Shown in pieces: positions 39,409 to 48,990 of a stretch of 64,000 nucleotides of DNA. Under the pieces are notes generated by a model that saw only the letters and a list, made by a program, of their open reading frames with translations, searched no databases and was not told the origin of the DNA. A program made the translations under genes and the position numbers. This stretch comes from Frateuria_A sp051900415 (GTDB lineage Bacteria > Pseudomonadota > Gammaproteobacteria > Xanthomonadales > Rhodanobacteraceae), in NCBI RefSeq assembly GCF_051900415.1, contig NZ_JBHZGL010000004.1, positions 62,001 to 126,000 on the forward strand, read 5' to 3'. Each line of letters opens with the position of its first letter. Position 1 is the first letter of the stretch.

Positions 39409-39948
39409 TCAGCCGGCGCTGGACGCCGCGGCGGGTTCGGCCATCGAGTGGCGGCCGGCGGCCTGCAGGCGGAACAGGATCGCCTGCACCATGTCGTCGT
39501 TGAGGCTGCGGCGGATCTCTTCCACCTGCGCGTCGGTACCGACCGTGTTGAGCGCGTCGTAGCTAAAGTCACGCGACATGTCGATGCGCTGCTGCGCCAC
39601 CAGCGACTGTCCGTTGCTGTCATCGACTTCGAAACGGACCTGATAGTGCACGCTGTATTCGGTCACGCGGGCGCCGCCGCTGACGCTCAGGGTGTCTGTG
39701 CTGAATGCGGCGACGGGTATCTTCAACTCGGCGATGCCCTCGCCGCCCTGGTCCTCGATCGTGACGCCGGAATCCTCCAGCGCACGGGCCAGGTCGCGTT
39801 GCAGGCTTCCGGCGCCGCTCACGGTCAGGTGCATGCGCTGCATCGAGGTCGGCAGCGCAGCGCTCTGGCGCAGGTGGAAACCGCACGCCGACAGCGCGAG
39901 GGTGCAGAGCAGCAGCGAGGCTCGGAACAGACGGTTCATGGGGTTCAT
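39409..39948 (-). CDS. lptE: LPS-assembly lipoprotein LptE
   Basis: LptE plugs the LptD barrel in the outer membrane during LPS insertion. The 179-residue lipoprotein has a signal and lipobox LSAC with lipidated C22, then GFHLRQSAALP. A beta-sandwich-like body follows with RVTEYSVHYQVRFEV and EIRRSLNDDMVQAILFRL at the end. I chose the ATG at 39948 because it overlaps the leuS stop as ATGA; a start three codons later is possible. Confidence 0.93.
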   Translation of the reverse strand: MNPMNRLFRASLLLCTLALSACGFHLRQSAALPTSMQRMHLTVSGAGSLQRDLARALEDSGVTIEDQGGEGIAELKIPVAAFSTDTLSVSGGARVTEYSVHYQVRFEVDDSNGQSLVAQQRIDMSRDFSYDALNTVGTDAQVEEIRRSLNDDMVQAILFRLQAAGRHSMAEPAAASSAG

Positions 39949-42692
39949 CCCGCGACGATGTTGACGATCTTGCCAGGCACCACGATCACCTTGCGCACGG
40001 TCAGTCCGTCCAGGTGCGCCTGCACTTGCGGTTGCGCGCGCGCCATGGCCTCGGCCTCTTCCTTCGACACGTTGGCCGGCACTTCGATGGTAGCGCGCAG
40101 CTTGCCGTTGATCTGCACCGCCAGCGTGACCGAATCGCGCACCAGCGCAGCCGGATCCGGCTGCGGCCAGGACACGTTTTCCAGCACCGTCTCGGGGTGA
40201 CCCAGCACCTGCCACAGCGCGTGGCTGATATGGGGCACCACCGGGTTCAGCAGCAGCACCATCGCCTCGAGCGCCTCGTGGCGCACTGCGCGGCCCTGCT
40301 CGCTCATGTCGGTGAACTTGCCCAGCGCATTGAGCAGTTCCATCAGCGCCGCGATGGCGGTATTGAAGGAGTGCCGGCGGCCCAGGTCGTCACCGACCTT
40401 CTGGATGGTCTCGTGAAGCTGCCGTCGCATCGCCTTCTGGCCGGCGTCGAGCGCGGCCGGGTCGACCACCGGATGATCCGGTTGCGAGGCGTGCGTCGTG
40501 ACTTCGCGCCAGAAGCGGCGCAGGAAGCGCGCCATGCCTTCCACTCCGGCCTCGCTCCATTCCAGCGACTGCTCCGGCGGCGCCGCGAACATGGAGAACA
40601 GGCGCACCGTGTCGGCGCCGAACTTCTGCACCATCGCCTGCGGATCGACGCCGTTGTTCTTGGACTTGGACATCTTCTCTATGCCGCCGATCTGCACCGG
40701 CTGGCCGTCTGCCTTCAGGCGGGCGCCGACGACGCGCGCGCGTTCGTCGCGCTCGATCTCGACATCGGCCGGATTGATCCAGTCCTTCGAGCCATCGTCG
40801 TTTTCGCGATAGAAGGTTTCGGCGATGACCATGCCCTGGCACAGCAGGTTGGTGGCCGGTTCGTCCGAGTGCACCAGCCCCGCGTCGCGCAGGAGCTTGT
40901 GATAGAAGCGGAAGTAGAGCAGGTGCAGGATCGCGTGCTCGATGCCGCCGATGTACTGATCCACCGGCAGCCAGTAGTTGGCGCGCGCATCGACTTGGGC
41001 CTGGGCGCCCGGGCTGGTGTAGCGGGCGTAGTACCAGCTCGACTCCATGAAGGTGTCGAAGGTGTCGGTCTCGCGCTCGGCCGGGCCGCCGCACTGCGGG
41101 CAGGCGCACTTGCGCCACTGCGCATCGGCCTTGATCGGCGACTGGACGCCTGAGAACTCGACGTCCTCGGGCAGCACCACCGGCAACTGCTCCTCCGGCA
41201 CCGGCACCGCGCCGCACGTGCCGCAGTAGATCACCGGGATCGGGCAACCCCAGTAGCGCTGGCGGCTGACGCCCCAGTCGCGCAGGCGCCAGTTGACCCG
41301 GCGCTGGCCCTTGCCCTCGCGCTCCAGATGGTCGGCGATGGCCTCGAAGGCCTGCGCGAAATCAAGCCCGTCGTAGTCGCCCGAATTGACAAGGATGCCG
41401 CGCTCGGTATGAGCGCCATCTTCCTGGATGCGGCGCTCGAACTCCTGCACCGTGCCGAGCGCCGCCGAGGTGACGACCGCATCGGTCCGCGCGCCTTCCA
41501 GCGCATTGCGCATCGCGTCCGCGCGCACGCCGGTCTTCAGGTCGTGGCCGATCTCGGCCAGCGCATCGACCACGCCACGGTCGACGATGACCATGCGGAT
41601 CGGCAGCGAATACTTCTGCGCGAATTCCCAGTCGCGCTGGTCGTGCCCGGGCACCGCCATTACCGCGCCGGTGCCGTAGCCCATCAGCACGAAGTTGGCC
41701 ACCCACACGGGAATCGGCTCGCCGGTGATCGGGTGGATGGCGCGCAGGCCGGTGTCCATGCCGCGCTTTTCCTGGGTTTCCAGTTCGGCCTCGGAGACGC
41801 CGCCGTGCTTGAGCTCTTCCAGGAACGCGGCCAGCCGCTCGTTGCCCTGCGCCGCCTTGAGCGCGAGCGGATGCTCGCCGGCGATCGAGACGAAGGAGAC
41901 GCCCAGCAGCGTGTCCGGGCGCGTGGTGAAGACGGTCAGCGGCTCGGCCTCGCCCTCGACGGCGAAGTGGATCTCCATGCCTTCGGACCGGCCGATCCAG
42001 TTGCGCTGCATGGTCTTGACCGCCTCGGGCCAACCCGGCAGCGTGTCCAGGCCATCGAGCAGTTCCTGCGCATAGTCGGTGATCTTGAGGAACCACTGCG
42101 GGATCTCGCGTTTTTCCACCAGCGCGCCGGAGCGCCAGCCGCGGCCGTCGATGACCTGCTCGTTCGCGAGCACGGTCTGGTCGACCGGATCCCAGTTGAC
42201 TACCGCGTTCTTGCGATAGGCCATGCCCTTCTTCATCAACCGCGTGAACATCAACTGTTCCCAGCGGTAGTACTCGGGTCGGCAGGTGGCGAACTCGCGC
42301 GTCCAGTCGTAGGCGAAGCCCATGCGCTTCAACTGCTCGCGCATGTGCTCGATGTTCCTGTACGTCCACTTGGCCGGCGCGGTCCGGTTCTTGATCGCGG
42401 CGTTTTCCGCCGGCAGGCCGAACGCGTCCCAGCCCATCGGTTGCAGGACGTTCTTGCCGTTCATCCGCTGGTAGCGGCTGATCACGTCGCCGATGGTGTA
42501 GTTGCGCACGTGGCCCATGTGCAGCGCGCCGGACGGATACGGCAGCATCGAAAGGCAGTAGAACTTGGGCCGCGAGGGGTCTTCGACCACCTCGTAGGCG
42601 TGGTTCGCGCTCCAGTACTGCTGCGCGGCGGTTTCCACCGCCTGCGGCTGGTAGCCCTGTTCGTTCGAAGCCTGTTCGTGGGAGTCCTGCAT
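39945..42692 (-). CDS. leuS: Leucyl-tRNA synthetase
   Basis: LeuS charges tRNA-Leu. The 915-residue class Ia synthetase has the HIGH-type motif HMGHVRNY in PYPSGALHMGHVRNYTIG near residue 60. A CP1 editing domain follows, with zinc-binding-type cysteines around CGTCG and CPQCGG, and KMSKS is at about 673-677. The length is typical of bacterial LeuS. It is the first gene of leuS-lptE-holA, with a repeat-filled upstream region. Confidence 0.97.
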   Translation of the reverse strand: MQDSHEQASNEQGYQPQAVETAAQQYWSANHAYEVVEDPSRPKFYCLSMLPYPSGALHMGHVRNYTIGDVISRYQRMNGKNVLQPMGWDAFGLPAENAAIKNRTAPAKWTYRNIEHMREQLKRMGFAYDWTREFATCRPEYYRWEQLMFTRLMKKGMAYRKNAVVNWDPVDQTVLANEQVIDGRGWRSGALVEKREIPQWFLKITDYAQELLDGLDTLPGWPEAVKTMQRNWIGRSEGMEIHFAVEGEAEPLTVFTTRPDTLLGVSFVSIAGEHPLALKAAQGNERLAAFLEELKHGGVSEAELETQEKRGMDTGLRAIHPITGEPIPVWVANFVLMGYGTGAVMAVPGHDQRDWEFAQKYSLPIRMVIVDRGVVDALAEIGHDLKTGVRADAMRNALEGARTDAVVTSAALGTVQEFERRIQEDGAHTERGILVNSGDYDGLDFAQAFEAIADHLEREGKGQRRVNWRLRDWGVSRQRYWGCPIPVIYCGTCGAVPVPEEQLPVVLPEDVEFSGVQSPIKADAQWRKCACPQCGGPAERETDTFDTFMESSWYYARYTSPGAQAQVDARANYWLPVDQYIGGIEHAILHLLYFRFYHKLLRDAGLVHSDEPATNLLCQGMVIAETFYRENDDGSKDWINPADVEIERDERARVVGARLKADGQPVQIGGIEKMSKSKNNGVDPQAMVQKFGADTVRLFSMFAAPPEQSLEWSEAGVEGMARFLRRFWREVTTHASQPDHPVVDPAALDAGQKAMRRQLHETIQKVGDDLGRRHSFNTAIAALMELLNALGKFTDMSEQGRAVRHEALEAMVLLLNPVVPHISHALWQVLGHPETVLENVSWPQPDPAALVRDSVTLAVQINGKLRATIEVPANVSKEEAEAMARAQPQVQAHLDGLTVRKVIVVPGKIVNIVAG

Positions 42693-42810
42693 GTGTCCGG
42701 TGCCTTGCTGGGGGGCTCGCGCGGCCGGTCGGGAACGCCGCGGCGGGAACCCGTCAGCCTAGCCCAGCGCCCGCCTGGAGCCAAGACGGGACGGCACTGG
42801 TGGGTCCGTC

Positions 42811-42985
42811 GCAAGGTCTCCCCCATCCGCCCTTCGGGCACCTTCCCCCGTGAACGGGGGAAGGATCATGGCGGTCGCGGCTTTCGAGCTTCTCCCGCGA
42901 AGGAGGAAGGACCAAGGCGCGTCGCCACGCTACCGAGCCTTCCCCCGCGAACGCGGGGGAAGGTGCCGACAGGCGGATGGGGGCG
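42811..42985. repeat. Dispersed repeat R2 upstream of leuS
   Basis: This complete copy begins CGCAAGGTCTCCCCCATCCG and ends GACAGGCGGATGGGGGCG. It fills most of the 309-bp gap between leuS and the pqi operon; the remaining bases show no gene. Confidence 0.85.
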
Positions 42986-43001
42986 CCTTGGGCGATACCC
43001 C

Positions 43002-43598
43002 TTACGGACAGCCGGGCGACTGGCCGGCTGCGACCGGTCCGGCAACCTGGGCGATCTCCCCGGCAAGCCTCGCCAGCGCACGCTGGTGGCCTTCGACCAG
43101 TGCGTCGTAGCCGGCCCCGACCGGCTCGCGGAACTGGCTGGTGCAGGCGAGCATGGCGTCGCCCTGCAATTGGCGCACGCTCCAGGCGGCGTCCACCAGC
43201 GCGTAGTCGCCGGGCGCCGAATCGAACCGGCGCAGGTCGACCTTGATGCGCAGCCGCGGCTTGCCGCCGCTGGGCAGACCGGTGGCGTCCTGGGCGTGCA
43301 ACGCCTGGGCAAGATCGGCCGACAGCGCCGCCCGCACCTCATCGGCCAGCGGCGCGATCCAGCGTTGGCCGGACAGCGGTGCCACGCCCTGCCCGCCCTG
43401 GCGGATCACCAGCTGCGGCTGGTCGACCTGGGCCGGGATGCCGACCGGCATCAGTTCGAAATTGAACGATGCGGGAGGCGTCATGCCCGCCTCGGCCGGG
43501 GCCGGGGCCAGCAACGTGTAGTAGCGCGCCGGCTCGGAGGCGCAGGCGGCCAGCCCCAGTGCCAGCGCGGCGGCCAGCAGGTGTCGCGTGCGGATCAT
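43002..43598 (-). CDS. pqiC: PqiC-like ABC-type transport auxiliary lipoprotein
   Basis: This 198-residue lipoprotein has the lipobox LAAC with C19 and the family segment ARYYTLLAPAP. The C-terminal half includes LRIKVDLRRFDSAPGDYALV. PqiC forms an outer membrane ring that meets the PqiB needle. It is the last gene of pqiA-pqiA-pqiB-pqiC and overlaps pqiB by four bases. Confidence 0.92.
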   Translation of the reverse strand: MIRTRHLLAAALALGLAACASEPARYYTLLAPAPAEAGMTPPASFNFELMPVGIPAQVDQPQLVIRQGGQGVAPLSGQRWIAPLADEVRAALSADLAQALHAQDATGLPSGGKPRLRIKVDLRRFDSAPGDYALVDAAWSVRQLQGDAMLACTSQFREPVGAGYDALVEGHQRALARLAGEIAQVAGPVAAGQSPGCP

Positions 43599-45262
43599 GG
43601 CTTGCTCCCTTGCCGTGCGGGCGAGTGGTTGCGCTCGGGTGGCGCCGGCGGCGGATCGTCCGGCCGCCCGCGGATCAGCGCCTCTGGGTGCACGCCCAGG
43701 TAGTCGGTCAGCGCGCGCAGAGAGCGGGCCATGCGGCGCAACTCCTCCAGCGTGCCGCCCAGGTTCTGCTGCAGCGGCGAATCGGCCGACAACGCGTTGT
43801 CGGCGCTGCCCAGGGTGCGCTGCGCGCCCTTGAGCGTGCCCTTGAGCTCGGGTAGCACGCCGGTGTTCACCTGCTTGAGCGTGCGGTCCATATCCGCCAG
43901 CGTCTGGTTCAGGTTGTGCCCGATGCTGTCGAACGGGATCTTCTGCACCTTGGTGACGATGTCCGCCAGTTGCTCCTGCAACTTGTCGAAGCTGCCAGGC
44001 GCGGTGGGCAGTTCGATCGGCGTCGCGGCCACGTCGAAGCGCGCCCTGGGCGCCTTGGGCACAAAGTCCAGCGCGATGTAGAGCTGACCGGTCAACAGGT
44101 TGCCGGTGCGCGCCTGCGCGCGCAGGCCGCGGGCAACCAGCGGGCCGAACATGCGCCCCATGTCGACGCGGCCGTCCTTCATGCCCGCCTGCGCGGCCAG
44201 CTTCTCGTAGGCCTGACCCAGCCGTTGCGGGTAGACCACCGCACCCACGGTGAGCGGGAAACGCTCGTCGCTTGCGTCATAGTCGAGGTTGATCGATACC
44301 ACCTTGCCGATGTTGATGCCCAGGAACTCCACCGGAGCATCCACCGCCAGTCCGCGCAGCGACTGGTTGAAGCGCATGCGGATATAGCGCGGCGGGCCGT
44401 CCGGCGGCGACAGCGCGGTGGCCTCGTCGTCGAACAGCGCGAAGTCCGCGTCCTCGGCGGCGGGCGCGCTGTCGTGCGGGCCCTTGGGCTCGGCGAAGGC
44501 CACGCCGCCGGCGATCACCGTCGCCAGCGACTGCGTATTGAGCTTCAATCCGTTGGCACCCAGCGAGACGTCGACGCCGCTGGCGTTCCAGAAGCGCGTG
44601 TCGCGGGTGACGTAGCGGTCGTTGGGCCCGTCGACGAAGATGTGCAGGGATACGCCCTTGCCGTCCTTGTCCAGCGCGTAGGACACCACGCGGCCGACCT
44701 GGATGCGCCGGTAGTAAACCGGCGAACCGATATCCAGCGAGCCCAGATCGTCGGTGTGCAGCACGAAGCTCCTGCCCGGCGCGCCGAGCAGCACCGCCGG
44801 CGGCGACTCCAGCCCCTTGAAGTCGTACTGCTCGTCCTGCGAACCACCCACGTCGGCGCCGATGAAGGCGCCCGAGAGCAGCGTATCCACGCCCGACACG
44901 CCGCCCAGGCCGATGCGCGGACGCACCACCCAGTAGCGCGTGCCCTTGGTGGCGAAGCTGGCCGCACTCTTGTTGAGCGCCACCGTGACGCGCACCCGCT
45001 CGCGATCGTCGGTCAACTCCAGGCTGGTGACCTTGCCGATCACCACGTTCTTGTATTTGACCGGCGTCTTGCCGGATTCCAGGCCTTCGGCCGTCTGGAA
45101 GGTGATGGTGATCTGCGGCCCCGCCTGCAGCCAGGCGTGCACCACCAGCGACAGGCCGACCAGCGCGGCCAGCACCGGCACCAGCCAGATCAGCGAGAGG
45201 CTGAAGCGGTGCTTGCGCACCACCGGCTCGGGCAAGTCCTCGCGCGGGGTCGGCTCAGTCAT
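43595..45262 (-). CDS. pqiB: Paraquat-inducible protein B, MCE domain lipid transport needle
   Basis: This 555-residue protein has one N-terminal membrane helix (about 20-42) and three successive MCE domains: ITITFQTAEGLESGKTPVKY, then SPVYYRRIQVGRVVSY, then APVEFLGINIGKVVSI. A C-terminal helical region follows (LQEQLADIVTKVQKIP). Such proteins hexamerise into a tunnel between the inner and outer membranes for phospholipid transport. It overlaps pqiC downstream and the second pqiA gene upstream. Confidence 0.95.
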   Translation of the reverse strand: MTEPTPREDLPEPVVRKHRFSLSLIWLVPVLAALVGLSLVVHAWLQAGPQITITFQTAEGLESGKTPVKYKNVVIGKVTSLELTDDRERVRVTVALNKSAASFATKGTRYWVVRPRIGLGGVSGVDTLLSGAFIGADVGGSQDEQYDFKGLESPPAVLLGAPGRSFVLHTDDLGSLDIGSPVYYRRIQVGRVVSYALDKDGKGVSLHIFVDGPNDRYVTRDTRFWNASGVDVSLGANGLKLNTQSLATVIAGGVAFAEPKGPHDSAPAAEDADFALFDDEATALSPPDGPPRYIRMRFNQSLRGLAVDAPVEFLGINIGKVVSINLDYDASDERFPLTVGAVVYPQRLGQAYEKLAAQAGMKDGRVDMGRMFGPLVARGLRAQARTGNLLTGQLYIALDFVPKAPRARFDVAATPIELPTAPGSFDKLQEQLADIVTKVQKIPFDSIGHNLNQTLADMDRTLKQVNTGVLPELKGTLKGAQRTLGSADNALSADSPLQQNLGGTLEELRRMARSLRALTDYLGVHPEALIRGRPDDPPPAPPERNHSPARQGSKP

Positions 45263-45875
45263 CGTCGGTTATGTCCCACATCAATCGAGGGTCGAAGCTC
45301 ATGGAGGCGAACATCGTAAGTATCACGGTCAGGCCAAAGAACACCACGCCCGGCAGCGGCTCGACCTGGCTGAAGAAGCCAAAGCGCACCAGCGCCGTGA
45401 GCAGCGCCACCACGAACACGTCCAGCATCGACCAGTAGCCGATGAACTCGACCGCGCGATACAGCTTGGCACGCTGGCGCAGCGCCCAGCGGCTGCCGCG
45501 TTGCGTACAGGCCAGCAAGGTGCCCAGCACGAGGAACTTGGTCATCGGCACCACGATCGAGGCGGTGAACACGATCACCGCCAGGCTCGGCGAGCCCTTG
45601 ACCCACAGCTCCACCACGCCGCTGATGATGGTGTTGTCGTCCACGTCGCCCAGGCTCACCGTGCGCATGATCGGGAGCACGTTGGCCGGGATGTAGAGGA
45701 TGAATGCCGCGACCAGCAGCGCCCAGGTGCGCGCGATGCTGTTCCCCTTGCGCCGGTGCAGCGCCGCGCCGCAGCGCGGGCAGGCCGCATCGTCGCCGGC
45801 AGGCGCACGGCAAACCAGACCGCACACGTGGCAGCCGATGATGCCCAGCTCCTGCGCGCGCGGGGCGCGGCTCAC
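45255..45875 (-). CDS. pqiA: Paraquat-inducible protein A, second half (PqiA domain)
   Basis: This 206-residue protein begins with a GTG codon overlapping the previous stop (GTGA). It has a zinc-ribbon-like start with CHVCGLVC and CPRCGAALHRRKGN, then four membrane helices with ILYIPANVLPIMRTVSLG and PMTKFLVLG. PqiA is the inner membrane component feeding PqiB. In E. coli one protein carries both halves; here each half is a separate gene. It overlaps pqiB by eight bases. Confidence 0.92.
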   Translation of the reverse strand: MSRAPRAQELGIIGCHVCGLVCRAPAGDDAACPRCGAALHRRKGNSIARTWALLVAAFILYIPANVLPIMRTVSLGDVDDNTIISGVVELWVKGSPSLAVIVFTASIVVPMTKFLVLGTLLACTQRGSRWALRQRAKLYRAVEFIGYWSMLDVFVVALLTALVRFGFFSQVEPLPGVVFFGLTVILTMFASMSFDPRLMWDITDDD

Positions 45876-46546
45876 GCGCGCGGCTCCGTCACGTCCCACA
45901 GCCGGCGCAGGTCGATGCCCGAGAACACCGTGATCAGCAGCGTGAGCACACCGTAGGCCCAGATGCCCGGGTCCGGCTGTACGTCGAAATACGCGCGCGC
46001 CTTGACGATCGAGACGAGCGCGCCAAGCACGAATACCTCGGTCATGGTCCACGGCTGCAGGTGGAAAAGCGTCTTCATGATGGAGGCGAAGCCCGGCGCG
46101 CGCCGGCCGTTGCGCGCGAACAGCAGCACCCAGCCAAGCATCAGCATCTTGTTGAGCGGAAAAAAGAACAAGGTGGCCGCGGCGACCACCGCGACCAGCT
46201 GTGCGCCCTGCTCCCACATCATCAGGATGGTGCCCCACAGCGTGGCGCTGCTCTGCTGCGAGCCCAGGCCCAGGGTGACCACCGGCCACACGTTGGCAAT
46301 CAGGAACACGATCAATGCCGTGAGGACCAGCGCCAGCATGCCGTCGGCGTTGAGCACGTGGTAGCGCGCCAGCAGCGCGCCGCAGCGCACGCAGCGCATG
46401 GTCTCCGCTGGCGCCAGCGCGTGGCTGCGATGCACCGTGTCGCAGTGCTCGCAGATCACCAGGCGGCGGGACGAGGCATGCAGTCGCCCGGCTGCGGCGC
46501 TGTCGGTCGCGTCGATGGGGGCAAGACCGTGTTCGGGCGTGCTCAT
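45872..46546 (-). CDS. pqiA: Paraquat-inducible protein A, first half (PqiA domain)
   Basis: This 224-residue protein has CEHCDTVH and CVRCGALLARY near the N-terminus and four membrane helices including FLIANVWPVVTLGLG and LNKMLMLGWVLLFAR. It is the first gene of the four-gene pqi operon. A 202-bp divergent gap separates it from cnoX; no promoter motif is obvious. Confidence 0.92.
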   Translation of the reverse strand: MSTPEHGLAPIDATDSAAAGRLHASSRRLVICEHCDTVHRSHALAPAETMRCVRCGALLARYHVLNADGMLALVLTALIVFLIANVWPVVTLGLGSQQSSATLWGTILMMWEQGAQLVAVVAAATLFFFPLNKMLMLGWVLLFARNGRRAPGFASIMKTLFHLQPWTMTEVFVLGALVSIVKARAYFDVQPDPGIWAYGVLTLLITVFSGIDLRRLWDVTEPRA

Positions 46547-46748
46547 CGGGCCATTCTCGCAAATCGCGCGACGCAGGGTGGATGCGGGAGGTGATTCCTC
46601 GCAGGAAAGATCCCCCGCAATCCGCTCCCGGCCGTGGAGTCGAAGCGAGTGAGTGCGCTTCGCAGCCCCGCGCTGGAGGGAAGTGGGCGTCCACTTGATA
46701 TGCTGGCCGGTGCCCCGATGTCGGACCTTCCTTTCCTGGAGAGCTCAC

Positions 46749-47612
46749 GTGACTGCCGCCGCCCAAGCCCACGTCTTCGACATCGACACGGCCAACTTCG
46801 AGACCGAGGTGCTGCGCGCCTCGATGACCACTCCGGTGCTGGTGGATTTCTGGGCGACCTGGTGCGGCCCGTGCAAGACGCTGGGCCCGATGCTGGAAAA
46901 GCTCGCTGCCGAGTACAACGGCGCGTTCCGCCTGGGCAAGGTGGACGTGGACAAGAACCAGGAGTTGGCGGCGATGTTCGGCATCCGCTCCATTCCGACG
47001 GTCATGATGGTCAAGGACGGCCAGCTGCTCGATGGTTTCGCCGGCGCGCTGCCCGAGGGCGAATTGCGCGAGTTCCTCTCCCGCCACGTACAGCCGCTGG
47101 AGGGCGAGGCGACTGCCGAACCTGAAGCCACCGGGGAAGAAGATCCCGCGCAGGCAATCAACCGCCTGCAGCAGGAAATTGCCGCCGAACCGGAACGTGC
47201 CGAACTCAAGCTCGACCTGGCGCTGGCACTGATGCGCAGTGGCCAGGCCGATGCCGCCGAAGCCGAACTCAACGCGCTGCCGGCCAATCTCGCCACCGAT
47301 GCACGCGCCGTGCGCCTGCGCAGTCAGCTGGACCTGGCCCGCGCGCTGGAAGGCGCGCCCTCGCTGGCCGAGCTGCGCCAGCGGGTGCAGGCTGACCCGG
47401 CCGACTGGGCCGCGCGCGACCTGCTCGGCGTGCGCCTGCTGCTGGAAGACGACCCGGCGGCCGGCCTGGACCAGTTCCTGGCGATCCTGGAAAAGGCGCG
47501 CGACTGGAACGAGGGCGGCGCGAAGAAGCGCCTGCTGGCCGCCTTCGCCACGCTGGACGACGCCGAGCTGGTGGGCCGCTATCGCCGGCGCATGGCTTCG
47601 CTGTTGTTCTGA
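46749..47612 (+). CDS. cnoX: Thioredoxin-TPR chaperedoxin, CnoX (YbbN)-like
   Basis: This 287-residue protein has a thioredoxin domain (about 10-115) with an intact WCGPC active site and a C-terminal tetratricopeptide part (about 130-287). CnoX proteins hold oxidation-sensitive clients and pass them to GroEL/DnaK. E. coli CnoX lacks a functional CxxC, whereas this one should be redox-active, as in Caulobacter. I chose the GTG start at 46749, which follows GGAGAG at good spacing and completes the fold. Confidence 0.88.
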   Translation: MTAAAQAHVFDIDTANFETEVLRASMTTPVLVDFWATWCGPCKTLGPMLEKLAAEYNGAFRLGKVDVDKNQELAAMFGIRSIPTVMMVKDGQLLDGFAGALPEGELREFLSRHVQPLEGEATAEPEATGEEDPAQAINRLQQEIAAEPERAELKLDLALALMRSGQADAAEAELNALPANLATDARAVRLRSQLDLARALEGAPSLAELRQRVQADPADWAARDLLGVRLLLEDDPAAGLDQFLAILEKARDWNEGGAKKRLLAAFATLDDAELVGRYRRRMASLLF

Positions 47613-47630
47613 CCCTCCGCCAGGCAGTTA

Positions 47631-47678
47631 CCTGTGCGCGAGCGGGAGGTCCACGGTCGCGCACAGGTGCGCTCCTAC
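47631..47678. repeat. Partial copy of dispersed repeat R1
   Basis: CCTGTGCGCGAG opens a truncated left arm, and GGTCGCGCACAGGTGCGCTC with CTAC forms the complete right arm. It lies just after cnoX. Confidence 0.75.
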
Positions 47679-47808
47679 AAAGCGGGCCATCTCCTTGCAG
47701 CAGCGCCTCTGAGCACGACTGCCGCGGCCATCGCACCGAGGCCTCCCACGCGAGACATCGCGACCCATACGCAAGCGTACGTTAAACTGGCCTTTTGCCG
47801 GCTTCCCG

Positions 47809-48267
47809 ATGCGCCCCACCACCTTCCGCCGCCTGCTCAACCTCTGGCCGCCGTTCCTGTTCAACAGCATCCGCGTGCTGGAACTCAACGAGGATTGGTC
47901 CCGCGCGCGCGTCGTGCTGCGCCTGCGCCCGTGGAACCGCAACTACGTGCGCAGCCAGTTCGGCGGCAACCTGTTCGCCATGACCGACCCGTTCTGGATG
48001 TTGCTGACAATGCACCGCCTGGGCAGCGACTACTACGTCTGGGACAAGGCCGGCACGATCGACTTCGTGTCACCCGGCCGCGAGGACGTATACGCCTCCT
48101 TCCACCTGACTGACGCCTTAGTCGCGGAACTACGCACCGCCGCTGCGGCCGGCGACAAGGTGTTGCGCTGGTTCGAGACCGAAGTGACCACTGCTTCCGG
48201 CGAGGTCGTCGCCCTTGTGCGCAAGCAGCTCTACGTGCGGCTCAAGCCCAGGGCGCGCACCCCGTAG
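47809..48267 (+). CDS. DUF4442 hotdog-fold protein
   Basis: This 152-residue protein has the DUF4442 pattern: FNSIRVLELNEDWSRARVVL, NRNYVRSQFGGNLFAMTDPF and DFVSPGREDVYASF. It belongs to the hotdog superfamily of acyl-CoA thioesterases and is probably a thioesterase of unknown substrate. It is a single gene between repeats. Confidence 0.85.
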   Translation: MRPTTFRRLLNLWPPFLFNSIRVLELNEDWSRARVVLRLRPWNRNYVRSQFGGNLFAMTDPFWMLLTMHRLGSDYYVWDKAGTIDFVSPGREDVYASFHLTDALVAELRTAAAAGDKVLRWFETEVTTASGEVVALVRKQLYVRLKPRARTP

Positions 48268-48322
48268 GGTGGGCTTCAGCCCACCGCTCGCCACGGCAAA
48301 GATGGACTCAAGCCCACCCTAC
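48264..48322. repeat. Dispersed inverted repeat R4
   Basis: GTAGGGTGGGCTTCAGCCCA begins at 48264 and the complementary arm CAAGCCCACCCTAC ends at 48322. It lies between two convergent genes and overlaps both stop codons, so it may serve as a transcription end. Confidence 0.8.
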
Positions 48323-48990
48323 GTGTCCTGCTCGAAGCGGGCGAGTTCGTCCAGAGCAACCTGGGCGTTACGGATCGCACTGCCGGCGAGCTGGCCTTCC
48401 AGCCAACGCGCCCGTCCCGCGCGACGAAGTAGCCAGGCGGTCAGCGCGGCAAGCGCGAGCGCAAGGAACCCATTGAGCACCAGCCATAGCGGCAGGTCCG
48501 GCGCCTCGCGCCACATGTCGACGCCGGCGCGTTCGGTTGCGCCAAGCATCAACATCAGGATCGCAGGGATCCACATGAAGGCCCCCAGCAACACCAGTAC
48601 CGGCGCCTCCACTTTCAACCGCCACACGCGCATCGCGGCCAGTCGACGCTGGATCTCCAGCACCGGCCCGGCCAGGTCGATGCCGTGCAACAGGTGCAGC
48701 AGGCGGCCGGCGAAGGCCACCATCAAGATGCCATATGCCTGCATCGCGATGCCGCAGGCCATCGCCTTCCATTCCCCAAGGCGCGTGCCCCAGAAAACGA
48801 CGCCCCACAGCATCGCAACCACGCCGAATGCGATCTGCAACGACTGGCCCCACAGCAGCGGCCGCAGGTGCCGGCGCAGGCGATCGGCCCGCCCCTGGCG
48901 GAAGAGCAGCAAACCCAGCTCGTACTGCCGCTCCTGTTGACGATCCAGCGACTGCCAGGCCTGCTTCATCTCATCCAGTTCCATGGTCAT
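48319..48990 (-). CDS. Membrane protein cotranscribed with an ECF sigma factor
   Basis: This 223-residue protein begins MTMELDEMKQAWQSLDRQQE, a cytosolic coiled-coil-like stretch, followed by four predicted membrane helices (about 45-65, 70-95, 130-155, 170-195). The start overlaps the sigma factor stop as ATGA. The position and topology suggest an anti-sigma-like regulator, but no known anti-sigma domain such as a zinc-binding HxxxCxxC is present. Confidence 0.7.
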   Translation of the reverse strand: MTMELDEMKQAWQSLDRQQERQYELGLLLFRQGRADRLRRHLRPLLWGQSLQIAFGVVAMLWGVVFWGTRLGEWKAMACGIAMQAYGILMVAFAGRLLHLLHGIDLAGPVLEIQRRLAAMRVWRLKVEAPVLVLLGAFMWIPAILMLMLGATERAGVDMWREAPDLPLWLVLNGFLALALAALTAWLLRRAGRARWLEGQLAGSAIRNAQVALDELARFEQDT

